Positions 43,597-53,572 of a stretch of 64,000 nucleotides of DNA are shown here, one piece after another. Numbering within the stretch: the stretch's first letter is position 1; each line of letters begins with the position of its first letter. The stretch lies in the NCBI GenBank assembly GCA_026770025.1, contig JAMXDE010000073.1:1-64000 (forward strand), written 5' to 3'. Source of the stretch: Craspedostauros australis. Lineage: Eukaryota; Bacillariophyta; Bacillariophyceae; Mastogloiales; Achnanthaceae. The notes beneath the pieces were generated by a model, which saw only the letters and a list, made by a program, of their open reading frames with translations, did not search any database and had not been told where the DNA came from. Both the position numbers and the translations under genes were made by a program.

Positions 43597-44607
43597 TCAA
43601 ACGTCAATGGCGACGCCTGGATTGCCGAGGGCGTACAAATGAGAGGACCTACTGGCGATGCTCCTTGGGAATTCGCTTTGCTCCCAATGCGAGGAGTGCT
43701 GCTGCAGGTAGAACCTAGATCGACGCGAACTTCTGGACTTGATGTTGCCGAATGGCGTGTTGGGAGCCGATGGCGTGACTGTCAGCTTGGCTTGGTCCAT
43801 CCTGGAGGAGAGGATGCGCTGGAACAGATCCTTGCGTTCCTCGAAGGTCCATCGCGGCACGGCGCTTCTTCTGGTCACTCCCGCTGCTGCGAGCGCAGCT
43901 TGGGATTGGGCATCGATGGTGGGTTGTGGTTCATCATCATGGGTGCGGATGATGTCTTCCTCGAGCAGTGGCATGGGACGCGTGGTTTCTTGGTAGTTCC
44001 AACCAAGCTCCAGCGGCAGCCGAGTCCACGGATGACTCCCCACGACGACGTTGTGTTCGCGGACCTGCACGGTGGCGCTGAATCGCACGTGCCTGGCGCC
44101 GTCTTGGCTCTTGGCAAGGCGCTGGCTCTCGGTGAGGCTGAGACGTCTCTGTTGTTGCTGCTGTTGGAAAGAGTGGCGGTAGCCGAAGGAGTCGATGGTG
44201 TTGTTGGTGGCATCCGCCAAGGCCTGTTTGACGATGAGTCTGGTCAGTGCCCGTCTGCGGTCGAGGTTGTCCTGTTCGAGCTCTGGCTGTGCCGTTGGTG
44301 GGAGCTCGGTGCTGCTGCAGGTGCCGCTCTCGGTTTCCGCATTGCTGGCGACGCATGGAAGTTCCGGATGGGAGATGAAGGGAAGCACCATCAATGACGA
44401 TGTGGCCGAGATGCTTCTGGGGAACTCCAGGGTCTGATGGATGGGCTGTTTCGTTGTGGCCGAGGCGCATCCTGTGGCAGATGAGAACGATGGCGACGAT
44501 GACGAAGGCTTCGCGACGTCTGGATGGCAAGCAGATCGATCATCATTGGCTTGCACGATGGGATCGGCGTTTCGGTTGGCTGTGTTGCAACAGTTGGTGG
44601 ATTGCAT
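43597..44607 (-). CDS. Uncharacterised protein with RVxF-like and LGWxY block (paralogue A)
   Basis: 336 residues from ATG 44607 (MQSTNCCNTANR) to TGA. Mostly Ser/Gln/Thr-rich and probably disordered. The conserved core is at about residues 173-204: RHVRFSATVQVREHNVV, then VGSHPWTRLPLELGWNY. HVRF fits the docking motif used by regulators of protein phosphatase 1. A second conserved piece follows at about 254-271 (RWTFEERKDLFQRILSSR). Both pieces recur, in the same order, in the gene at 47368-48492 on the same strand, so the two are tandem paralogues. I recall the VxF, LG.HP, LGW.Y signature from many diatom proteins of unknown function. Location and partners are unknown. Confidence 0.75.
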   Translation of the reverse strand: MQSTNCCNTANRNADPIVQANDDRSACHPDVAKPSSSSPSFSSATGCASATTKQPIHQTLEFPRSISATSSLMVLPFISHPELPCVASNAETESGTCSSTELPPTAQPELEQDNLDRRRALTRLIVKQALADATNNTIDSFGYRHSFQQQQQQRRLSLTESQRLAKSQDGARHVRFSATVQVREHNVVVGSHPWTRLPLELGWNYQETTRPMPLLEEDIIRTHDDEPQPTIDAQSQAALAAAGVTRRSAVPRWTFEERKDLFQRILSSRMDQAKLTVTPSAPNTPFGNIKSRSSRRSRFYLQQHSSHWEQSEFPRSIASRSSHLYALGNPGVAIDV

Positions 44608-47367
44608 TGTGGCTGTGGTTGTGAATGTGTTGAGTGCTCGTGGGTATGGTCGAGGGAAGTGTGGCGATGAGATTTGCCTGGGTGTTGATTTTGTGAGGGG
44701 AGCGATGTGCCTTTTCGTCGACTTCCTTCCTCTCTCTTGAATGTGTTAGTGAGTGCGTGCTTGTGAGGCTGTGAGTGTGTGAGAGTGTGTGAGCGTGAGC
44801 GTGTGAGAGTCTGAATGTGCGTGTGCGTCTTCGCTCTTTGGGTTGCGTGGACGTTGTCTCCGCTGAGGACTCTGGTTGTGAAGAACCGTCCAGTGATCTC
44901 GTTACTGGTCGTGCTGCGTGGCAGAGTACGTGTTGTTAGTGCTGGGATGGGATGGGCTGGGGCGAAATGGATGGTGTAATTGCTCTCTGGCTTTCTTGAA
45001 GGGACATTGCTTCTCTCATGTGCGGATTAAGGGCAAGGGGTCACAGACATGCACCCACGTGTACCAATCGAACGTCGATGTTGTTGTGCCTATCGGTCTT
45101 GTTCCATGTTGCCGTTGCCATTTCGGGCTGTTGGCGCTTCTGCCGGTGGTTGCGACGACGCACTCTCTTTCGTTCGTCGTTTTCGGCTCACCTCAACCAG
45201 CGGCAGCACGCCATACGAGTACTACAAGGTGGTTGTTGTTACAGTGGTGCGGGAAAGCCGGTGCCAATTCACGCCCTCCCACGGTTGCTTCTGTGGAAAA
45301 AAGTGGTGGTTCGATTCGCTCTTCGAGATGTTGGTGATGGCAAAGATATGTTTTTCGGCACTTCGTTCAACGAAAGTGCGGCATTTTGCCTCCTTTGGTT
45401 CGTGTTGTCGTTGTCGGCACATGTGCAAATTGTGGTTGTGTTCAGATCGGGCTGACGTCATACAATCCTTCCATGTATCTTCGTGCGCGAAGCACGATCC
45501 GTCCAAAATGCCGCCAATGCCAAAGTTCTCATGTTTGTTTGGGAAAGGAGAAGGAAGAGGGAAGTCAAGGGAAAGAACATCATGGCTTCATCGGAAGCCC
45601 TTTCCCCTTGTGTGTGACAAGGCGTGAAGTGTGGATGTCGTGGTTCGATTTGCTCTCCTCCACACAAACGCACACATGAACACATACTCGTGCAACCTAC
45701 TCATACGTTCTGCACATACCAGACTCTTCGCCACTCCAGTGGGCCGCTCCGCGTGAAGATCGCACATGCACGAGTATGCATGTACTTGTATCGCACCATT
45801 TATGGTGAGCGTGACACAATCGAAGGATTGAATGACCCTCCCTTGATCTTGTATTTGCGGTGAAATACACTTGTTCTGACGGTGGAACAGGAAGATGGGA
45901 GGTTGACTGGATCCTTGACAACGGCGAAGGTACAAACGATTCACGAGCACAACATCGAAGCGATTCCCTCTGCCGTACCCTCGCGGGGGTCTAGTACGAC
46001 CGAGAGTACCCTCCACTATTCTGTTCTACCAAAACTTGCAGGAGGAACGCTCACCCTTGCCTGCCAATTGCGACAAGTCCGGCAGATGGCGATCACAAGC
46101 GTCTTTCAACAGATGGATGACGCCATCGATGATGCCGTTGCAACAGAGCTGAAGATGACGAAGGGAATGAAAAGGCACAGCATTCTACTCGTTCGCATGC
46201 GGTATTGCATTCTGCGCCTCTGGATCTTGACTTGATTGCTCCCATGACGATACCAAGACTCCGGCATCAATCATGAAGAGCCTCCACAAGAGAGAAAGCA
46301 AGGAGAAGAAATGAAGTGGAGGATGACGGTGGTGTGTGATACAAATACGACTATGGATGTCATGCCATGCCAAGCCAAGCCATTGTGCTGCCGCCATCCG
46401 TGTTCTTTTTCCCGATCGCTGACGACGATCTTGATGGATGGAACAAATTCAAGAAGCGCTGCTTGCACCCCTCCTGTGCAGCCATTCTGTGCTAAGGCAT
46501 CCACCCGCAAACCTACAAACCCACAAGCTACCGTAGGTACCATACTCCTCTGCTCTGCTCCTCATACCACCACCCCATGCACAAAGCCATAGCCTGACAC
46601 ATCACGGACGCAATGCTATACAGGCACAAGGACGATCTTGCTCCTGGATGAGGGCGGGACTTCTCATTCCAATCCACAGGAAGAGGCCAAACGAAATCCG
46701 CCGATGCAAATGCAAACACCTTGCACAAACTCACGTCGATGATCGGCATTGACCCAAAGTGCGATTCTGTGCGAAGGGGTTGAGGTAGATAGATGCGACG
46801 CTCGTCCTTGCGAGAGGAGAGGTACTTGCGCCAGAGTACCCTCTGCTAACGGAAGCAAGTTTTGCATCCCTTCGTGACAGCAACGTGGGACTTGCAGCAC
46901 TTCTCCCATGATTGGCGATTGCGAATCGTTGGGTTTGTTCTTCGTCTGGTGGGTGCATCCAATTCTGTTGAACTTTCGTCCGGGGACATGACAGACCTGG
47001 GCCCAGCCGGAGGCGCAGAATGTTCTGTTCCATCACCCCGCACGACACGACACAGACATCATGCGTTGATCCCGCAGGCCGCTCACGAGAGAGATGAGTC
47101 CACCACGACCGTAACGCAGAGCGGAACAGTGTCGAAAACTGGAATGCGAGTTATGTTATGTACGAGCCATGGTCTGTGGTATTGGAATGGTAGGTCCAGT
47201 GTGCTAGCTCGGTATCGCATTTCTACTTTGCTCCACTGGTTCTTTTTGCTATGGTACATCTGTTTGGATGGGGAGATGAGAAAATGAGGCACATCATCAT
47301 TGTCATCATCATACCCTCTCTCTCTCTCTTTCCCTTTGTATGCGCGTATATGTGTGTCCTACTCGCT
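44608..47367. other. Intergenic region between the two paralogues
   Basis: A GT/GA-rich tract (GTGTGAGAGTGTGTGAGCG type) at 44.75-44.83 kb lies about 0.2 kb upstream of paralogue A. An open plus-strand stretch at 45.88-46.23 kb (117 codons, no ATG start) reads LTLACQLRQVRQMAITSVFQQMDDAIDD and looks mildly protein-like; it could be an exon. A CT run occurs near 47.315 kb. Nothing else can be supported. Confidence 0.4.
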
Positions 47368-48492
47368 TTAGACCGCGGACTGCAGCATCTCCCTGCGTTC
47401 GAGAAAAGACAACCGCCTAACACGATGTGTGTAGGGGAATTGGTGCTGTTTTTGCCGCAAGCGTTGTTCCTGTGCATCGAGAGTCCATTCGCTGACATCC
47501 TCATCATCGTCACTGTCATCGCTGTCGGATGATGATGAGTACTCCCATCCAAGCTGGATCGGCAAGGAATCGGAGCAGCTGGGATGATCACCAAGCACGA
47601 TGGGATACATGCGCACTTCCAGATCAGGCGCGAAGGTGACGCGCCTACTGTGGGAGCACTTGCGCTGTGGTTGATCTGTTGGTTGCTGCTGCTGTGTTGC
47701 GAATGGCATGCATGGCGTGGCTGTCATGGTTGCTTGCTGTTGCAGCGCGATGTCCTCCTGTGGTGACTGGAAGGATGGGCGGGCGTTGGATGCTGTGGAC
47801 GACGAGTGTGACTGGTGCTGTTGTAGCTGCTGTGGCATTGATTCCATGCAATGCCTTTGCCTCTGGCTGTGGTCGTCTTCGACTTCCACCACGGCCATGT
47901 CCGCCCAATCGAAACCGGTGGAAGTGGATGGAGTCATGGGCTGCTGCATTGGGATGTTCACGTGGATGGCTTCCATTCCGCAGCTGCTGAAGCATAGCGG
48001 CTGCTGCTGTGGCCTGTGCTGCGGCACGTGGATGGCTGACGTGATGGATGAGGTGGACATCGGCGGCGCGTCGAAGAAGAGCAGCGACGAGAGCGATGCT
48101 GAAGAGACACAGGCTGCGTTTGAAGGTCGCGAGTGATGCATGGTGGATTCGGGCAATCGGACTGCTTGCATCATGTTCTGTATGGGCGTTGATGAGTATC
48201 TGGAGAGAGTGGAGCGCTCGTGGAAGTTTATGAGAGATTCTGTGGGAGCGAACGATGGCAATGTATTGTAGCTCGAACTTGTGTGGTACTTGTGTCTGTG
48301 CGGTTGCTGGGGGTGATTGATGGCTGCTGGTGATGTCTGTTCTGTGACTCCAGCTGTTGTTGCTGTTGCTGTTGTTGCTGTTGGTATTGTAGGAGCCGAA
48401 GTGGCGAAGAGTGTCGGTATGGTGTGCTGTTGTGGTTGTGGATGTGAATGTTGGTGTTGATGTTGCTGTTGGTTTTGTGGGCAGAGGACCAA
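47368..48492 (-). CDS. Uncharacterised protein with RVxF and LGWEY block (paralogue B), 5' end uncertain
   Basis: The frame is open for 374 codons and ends ERREMLQSAV before TAA at 47368. It has no ATG until 48174 (MMQAVRLPES), yet the Ser/Pro-rich sequence before that (SYNTLPSFAPTESLINF) still looks coding, so an upstream exon is likely and the true start was not found. Long His/Gln and Thr/Ala runs near 48.35-48.48 kb are low complexity. The core at about codons 285-318 reads SRRVTFAPDLEVRMYPIVLGDHP, then LPIQLGWEY; RVTF is a textbook RVxF site. An acidic SDSDDSDDDEDVSEW stretch follows, then RRLSFLERREMLQ near the end, equivalent to the second block of paralogue A. A phosphatase-binding regulator is an inference only. 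Confidence 0.7.
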   Translation of the reverse strand: MVLCPQNQQQHQHQHSHPQPQQHTIPTLFATSAPTIPTATTATATTAGVTEQTSPAAINHPQQPHRHKYHTSSSYNTLPSFAPTESLINFHERSTLSRYSSTPIQNMMQAVRLPESTMHHSRPSNAACVSSASLSSLLFFDAPPMSTSSITSAIHVPQHRPQQQPLCFSSCGMEAIHVNIPMQQPMTPSTSTGFDWADMAVVEVEDDHSQRQRHCMESMPQQLQQHQSHSSSTASNARPSFQSPQEDIALQQQATMTATPCMPFATQQQQPTDQPQRKCSHSRRVTFAPDLEVRMYPIVLGDHPSCSDSLPIQLGWEYSSSSDSDDSDDDEDVSEWTLDAQEQRLRQKQHQFPYTHRVRRLSFLERREMLQSAV

Positions 48493-49774
48493 ATTCCGGA
48501 GGAAACTTTGGGACGGAGTTGTGGTTGTTGTCGTTGCGATTGAAACTGCGACTGGAGCGGAACCTGCAATTGCAGCTGGGGCTCTCCTGCTCTCTCCCTT
48601 GTTTGTTTGCCTGTTTGCCTGTCTTCCTCACTGGGTGGTTCGGAATGAAAATGCAACCCGAGACCAGCAATCACCGGAGATTCCCCAGTCAAGTTGGGAT
48701 GGAGCACGAGCTGTTCGTACTGGGGGATGTATGGTGTGTGTGTGCACTGTAAGAGTAACGACGAAAAGCGGGATCCTTGTGTGGTCTCGTGGGCTTCTCC
48801 TTTTGGCTTCGTGTGGACCGCCTGGTCTTGCTTGTGTGCGTGACGTAGCTTTCTTGCAGCCGGGCTGGGTTGAGAGTCGTGCTGTGTTGCGTGCGAACGG
48901 CGATGGCCAATGGGCGATGATGACGAGGAGATCGCGAGAGATCGAGGTTCGGAAGACAATGGTCGGGGTTTGGCGAGCGTTGTGCGGATGAACGGGCTGC
49001 TCTTCGCAATACTCGCAAGGGTGTGTGGGTGCTGCTTGTGCTCGTGTTGGCAGGGATGCCCATACGAACTACGATGATTTAAAATAGTCCGAGAAAGTAA
49101 CCGTATGAATGAGGGAGAGACGGTTGCGGGGGTTCTGGTCAAGTTCGTTTGGTTGGTTTTCAATCGTAAAATCGAAGGCTCTTCTCGGTTTGTGAGGATG
49201 CTTTCCGTTGTTGATGGGCGCAGCTGTTTGTGTGTGTTCCTCTTTTTGTCTCGTTTTGTGATGTGATGTCGTCTTCGTCTTTGTGACGGAGAAGACCTTC
49301 CGGTCGCAGAACAGATGGGGGGCCGTTCCGTTTCAACAAAATTGCGCGTTCATTTCATGTGTTGGTTGGAGTGTGCGTTGTCACACCCCAGGGGGGCAGT
49401 TCAAAATGCAATAATTTGCTCTATTCCATAGCGCTTTCGTCATAAATCACTTGTTTCCGCCTAGTTCTTATCCTCGACGGAATAATACATAATTTTCGTT
49501 CTTTTTTGGATAATTGGTGCTTTTCCGCAGAATTTGGTCGGTGTCCTCTCGCTCTTCGCTGTTGCTCCTTTTGTGCACTTTACACTGTGTCCGTGTTCGC
49601 TGTGCGTATCAACGTCGCCATGTCGAGGAGCAGCAGGAACCACTTGCATTGCACAATTTCGCAGAACACAAGGAACACTGTTTTTGTCTCTGTGATTCGT
49701 TAGCTGATGAGAGCATTCGTGTGCTGTTCTGTTTGAGTTAGTTGTCACGGATCATTTTCTTCTTCCTCAAACAT
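48493..49774. other. Upstream region of paralogue B
   Basis: Probably holds the missing 5' exon and promoter of the minus-strand gene. A minus frame at 48.55-49.16 kb is open but reads as low-complexity sequence. The last 0.4 kb is T-rich with no features. Confidence 0.35.
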
Positions 49775-50290
49775 TGTTGAAGAAACTTTTATCAATGACA
49801 AATATTCAGCCTTATCTGTACTAGCTATTCATTGGGTTGAAACAGCATGAATCATTGACACAGAAGCGTGCTCATCTAAGCAAGCCCTCCAATTCGTTGA
49901 AACAACTTTTATCAATGACAAATATTCAGCATTATCCCCTTCAAATCGTAGAAACAGCTTTTATCAATGACAATTTTCAGCCTTATCCGTACTAGCTATT
50001 CATTGGGTTGAAACAGCATGAATCATTGACACAGAATCGTGCTCATCTATGCAAGCACTCCATTTGGTTGAAACAGTGTTTATCACACAGACACAGATTC
50101 GATCTTGTAACGCCATCTATATGGTTGGAACGGTGCCTATCACACAGAAATAGGTGCAGTTCTGCCCTTATGCACCAACGATACGGCAAAAACGGCGGCT
50201 ATGGCACAGATTCAGATGCGTTTCTGACCCTTATGCGCTATCCTTAAGGCCAAAATGAGGCTCATCCCAATAGATGCAGATTCATTTCTT
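49775..50290. repeat. Degenerate satellite of about 50-60 bp monomers
   Basis: Successive monomers share the core GGTTGAAACAGC, then TTATCA.TGACA, then CAGATTCG and a CTTAT/CTCAT block. The first copies match well (for example 49808-49890 and 49978-50060 are near duplicates 170 bp apart). Later monomers drift toward a GGCCAAAATGAG form that leads directly into the 48-bp array. Confidence 0.75.
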
Positions 50291-50292
50291 CC

Positions 50293-50862
50293 CTTTGTGC
50301 ACTTTCCATAAAGCCCGAATGAGTCATATCCCAAAAAACAAATTGTGCACTATCCATAGAGCCCAAATGAGTCCTATCCCAAAAAACAAATTGTGCACTA
50401 TCCATAGAGCCCAAATGAGCCCTATCCCAAAAAACAAATTGTGCACTATCCATAGAGCCCAAATGAGTCATATCCCAAAAAACAAATTGTGCACTATCCA
50501 TAGAGCCCAAATGAGCCCTATCCCAAAAAACAAATTGTGCACTATCCATAGAGCCCAAATGAGTCATATCCCAAAAAACAAATTGTGCACTATCCATAGA
50601 GCCCAAATGAGCCCTATCCCAAAAAACAAATTGTGCACTATCCATAGAGCCCAAATGAGCCCTATCCCAAAAAACAAATTGTGCACTATCCATAGAGCCC
50701 AAATGAGCCCTATCCCAAAAAACAAATTGTGCACTATCCATAGAGCCCAAATGAGCCCTATCCCAAAAAACAAATTGTGCACTATCCATAAAGCCCAAAT
50801 GAGTCTTATCCCAAAAAACAAATTGTGCACTATCAATAAAGCCCAAATGAGTCTTATTCCAA
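50293..50862. repeat. 48-bp tandem array 1, twelve copies
   Basis: Units start AAATTGTGCACTATCCATAG and continue GCCCAAATGAG, with either TCATATCCC or CCCTATCCC before an A run. The two variants alternate at the left and become uniform on the right. Because 48 is a multiple of three and no frame carries a stop, a 207-codon frame exists on each strand; I regard these as artefacts. Confidence 0.95.
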
Positions 50863-51267
50863 CAAAGGGCTATATTAGTCCTCATATTAATCGTTAAAAA
50901 GGACTGAAGTAGCGCTTTTTAGTCACCCATAGAGGCGTTTTCGACACTATGGGGCGCTCATAAGACCAAATGGATTCTTATGACCACTTCGACTTAATTT
51001 GAAGCATTATGCGAGTCGAATGTGACCAAATTGGCCTATGTATAAGGCCAAAACATGCCACATCACAAAGGCATCATTTGGAGTGCTTCGTGACATCAAT
51101 CCAAACAGCAAGAAAAGCGCTTATAGAGCTTTCATAAGCGCAATTCTGACCCCTAAAAGCGATGCATAAGGCCGAAATCGCCCTCTTGAAGGCGGCATAG
51201 ATGCGTTTTTTATTCTTTGCAGTGCCCCATAACGTCAATTCTTGCATCACTTGAAGCAAGAAAAGGT
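50863..51267. repeat. Diverged satellite remnants between the two 48-bp arrays
   Basis: Short recurring phrases (TAAGGCC.AAA, CATAAGACCAAATGG, GCATTATGCG) suggest old monomers related to both neighbouring arrays. No gene is seen. Confidence 0.5.
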
Positions 51268-51556
51268 GCATTATGCCCAGAGCACCAAATTGGGTCTTCC
51301 ACACAAGCACAATAAGCGTTATGCCCAGAGCACCAAATTGGGTCTTCCACACAAGCACGATAAGCATTATGCCCAGAGCACCAAATTGGGTCTTCCACAC
51401 AAGCACAATAAGCGTTATGCCCAGAGCACCAAATTGGGTCTTCCACACAAGCACGATAAGCGTTATGCCCAGAGCACCAAATTGGGTCTTTAACACAAGC
51501 ACAATAAGCGTTATGCCCAGAGCACCAAATTGGGTCTTCAACACAAGCGCGATAAT
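51268..51556. repeat. 48-bp tandem array 2, six copies
   Basis: Units read TTATGCCCAGAGCACCAAAT, then TGGGTCTTCCACACAAGCAC and AATAAGCG. They are almost identical to each other but distinct from array 1, although both share a GCCCAAAT-like or CACCAAAT-like core and the same 48-bp length. Confidence 0.95.
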
Positions 51557-52453
51557 GCAGTGTGCATGAAGGATTGATACTGTGCGTATAGAATGTGGGT
51601 TTATAAGCAAACAATGACCCTTACTCATTGCGTTCAAGTGAAGCTTAAACATTATTGTGTCATGATGTCATTGGTTAAGTAAGCTTCTCTGTCTGTCCAT
51701 GTCATGCGCTTTGACATGTTTAGCATTTAACATCGTATTAATTGCATTTTCCGGTTCATGTGAATTAATAATTATCTTTGTGTATTGCCATTCCGCGATT
51801 GATGTGTCATGATTGCAATTTATTGCTTATGCCTCCCTTTGTTATCACCCATTGCTGTGGTATGTACCTGAATTCAGTACACCCTTGCTTGGTGGTGACG
51901 TTTTTAATCGTATCAAGGAATGCAAAGACATTTCCGACCCGTTCAAATCGCATCTTGAGAACTCTTTTTTGCATCGGAACGGACAAGGGTTTCTGTCGCC
52001 GAAAGCGTGCAAGACACCAGCGCATGCCATGGCCGCCATGGCCATCACAGCGAGACGATCGCGCGATGATGGTGTTTTCGCGGCAAAGTACGACACTTTC
52101 CACGTGCCTTGGCAAGCACAACGCGGCACGACATCATCTGCGCCGCAGACGCACGAACAGGCAACAGGGTGTAAAAGTCAGAAATGGAGCCGCGAATCTG
52201 GGTTTTGCATAAATCAGGATGATTGTGCAAACAACTGACAGGAAGAATGCTCAAAGATGGCAAATTTTCAGTTTGGTTTTTGACTTTCGAACTGCTGATT
52301 ATGGAAGAAACTGTTGTTGCCTTATCATGGGAAATGCAAAATTACCGTCTTTCCCCCCCCCCCCAGCTGATTGGTGGGACACGTGGATCATTCCTGAGGA
52401 GGCGTCGTCACCCATCACGTTCATCCGCCGGTTCTTCGATGTTCTCGTCGTTG
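51557..52453. other. No gene recognised
   Basis: Overlapping open frames at about 51.8-52.25 kb on both strands show no motif. A run of about 13 C bases occurs near 52.353 kb. This sequence is the left flank of the young Copia element. Confidence 0.4.
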
Positions 52454-52458
52454 AACAT
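52454..52458. repeat. Target site duplication, left (AACAT)
   Basis: AACAT directly precedes the 5' LTR and recurs at 61609-61613 directly after the 3' LTR. Confidence 0.9.
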
Positions 52459-53145
52459 AGTTGAGATTCAATGAGGGACAGACTAGTACCGAACACGGTA
52501 TCAACCCGATGGGAGAAATTCCTGTTTTGGCGCGAAATCTTCCGACTTGATTGACCACCAAACCTTTTTCTCCTCCTTTCTCTCCTCCATTCACGAATCC
52601 ATCATGACTCAAACCTGACCGACCTGACTCACACCCCACCTGGGAACTATATGCTCTTCAGATCCTCCTTACTAAAACTTATCTCGATTCCTTCATTGCT
52701 GATGACCACCACACTACCACCGTGGTCTCAGCATGCGTATCCAACTTGCTTCAACTCAAGCAATGGAATCCGAGTGTCAGCTTCAGCCACAGCCACTGCT
52801 TCATGACCGTCACCACTGATTGTCATGACCTACACTGCAGTGTAACTACATGTGCGGAGAGCAAGGTACTGTATTGACTGTCTACTCTGTTGCACTGAAT
52901 CAAGTGCATCAGTGCAGGGTCTCGCCAAGTTGTGTGGCATCGTTTCTTCACCCTACTAACACCAATAAGCTAACTCATAATAACGGACTAGGATTAGCTA
53001 CAAAGCACTCTACTTCTCATCGTTACAAGTTATAACTATTCAAACAGCACACCTCTCTTGAACTGCATCACACGGCTATCCCGAAGCCGGCAGATTCACG
53101 AGGCATTCTCCACCGATTCGCGACGCCTACGCACGAATCCTAACT
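52459..53145 (+). repeat. 5' LTR (687 bp) of the young Copia
   Basis: Direct repeat of 60922-61608. The inner and outer edges are fixed by the target duplication on one side and by the primer site or purine tract on the other. Confidence 0.95.
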
Positions 53146-53160
53146 GGTAGCTGCGAGTGG
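53145..53160 (+). other. Primer-binding site
   Basis: TGGTAGCTGCGAGTGG begins at the last base of the 5' LTR. TGG complements the CCA end of a mature tRNA and the rest would pair with an acceptor stem, so this element uses a full-length tRNA 3' end. The particular tRNA was not identified. Confidence 0.7.
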
Positions 53161-53572
53161 TTGCCAAATACTCTCTTATCAACTCCACCGAGCATCTTCC
53201 TCTGCCAACCGATCGCAAGAGTCTCTCTGAGACGAAGCCAAAAGGCACAGCTCGAAGACCGAGCTTCCAACAAGGACCACGTCCTCACCGCATGCATCTG
53301 ATCTGAAATCAGATCCCCACCGCTCGAAAACCGAGCCACTCAAGAGGACAAAAGTCCCAGCTGAAGGTAAGCGACCCAAGGTCGAACTTCAGTAGCCTCT
53401 GCCAAAGCAAGCAATAACCGCACTCGCCGACCGAGTGCGAGCCCCTCCAAGCCTGCATCGAACTTCAGTGCACACCTTCCCAACGAAGTGAAGTCGAGCA
53501 AGAGCAAGAGAAGGCAAACAGATCGATCCCCTCGAAGTCCGAAGACTATTCGAGAAGTCCCCGTCATCCATC

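Noticed and set aside
44918-45679. Overlapping plus-strand frames of 97-192 codons
   Set aside because: Three frames are open at once with no conserved motif and no clear start; I see no coding preference.
50262-50897. 207-codon open frames on both strands
   Set aside because: They are produced by a stop-free 48-bp tandem repeat; both strands are open equally, and there is no start context or domain.
49775-51556. CRISPR-like array
   Set aside because: Units are contiguous tandem repeats without unique spacers, and the genome is eukaryotic.
51074-51652. 192- and 134-codon minus-strand frames
   Set aside because: They follow the second 48-bp array and its diverged flanks and show only repeat-encoded sequence.
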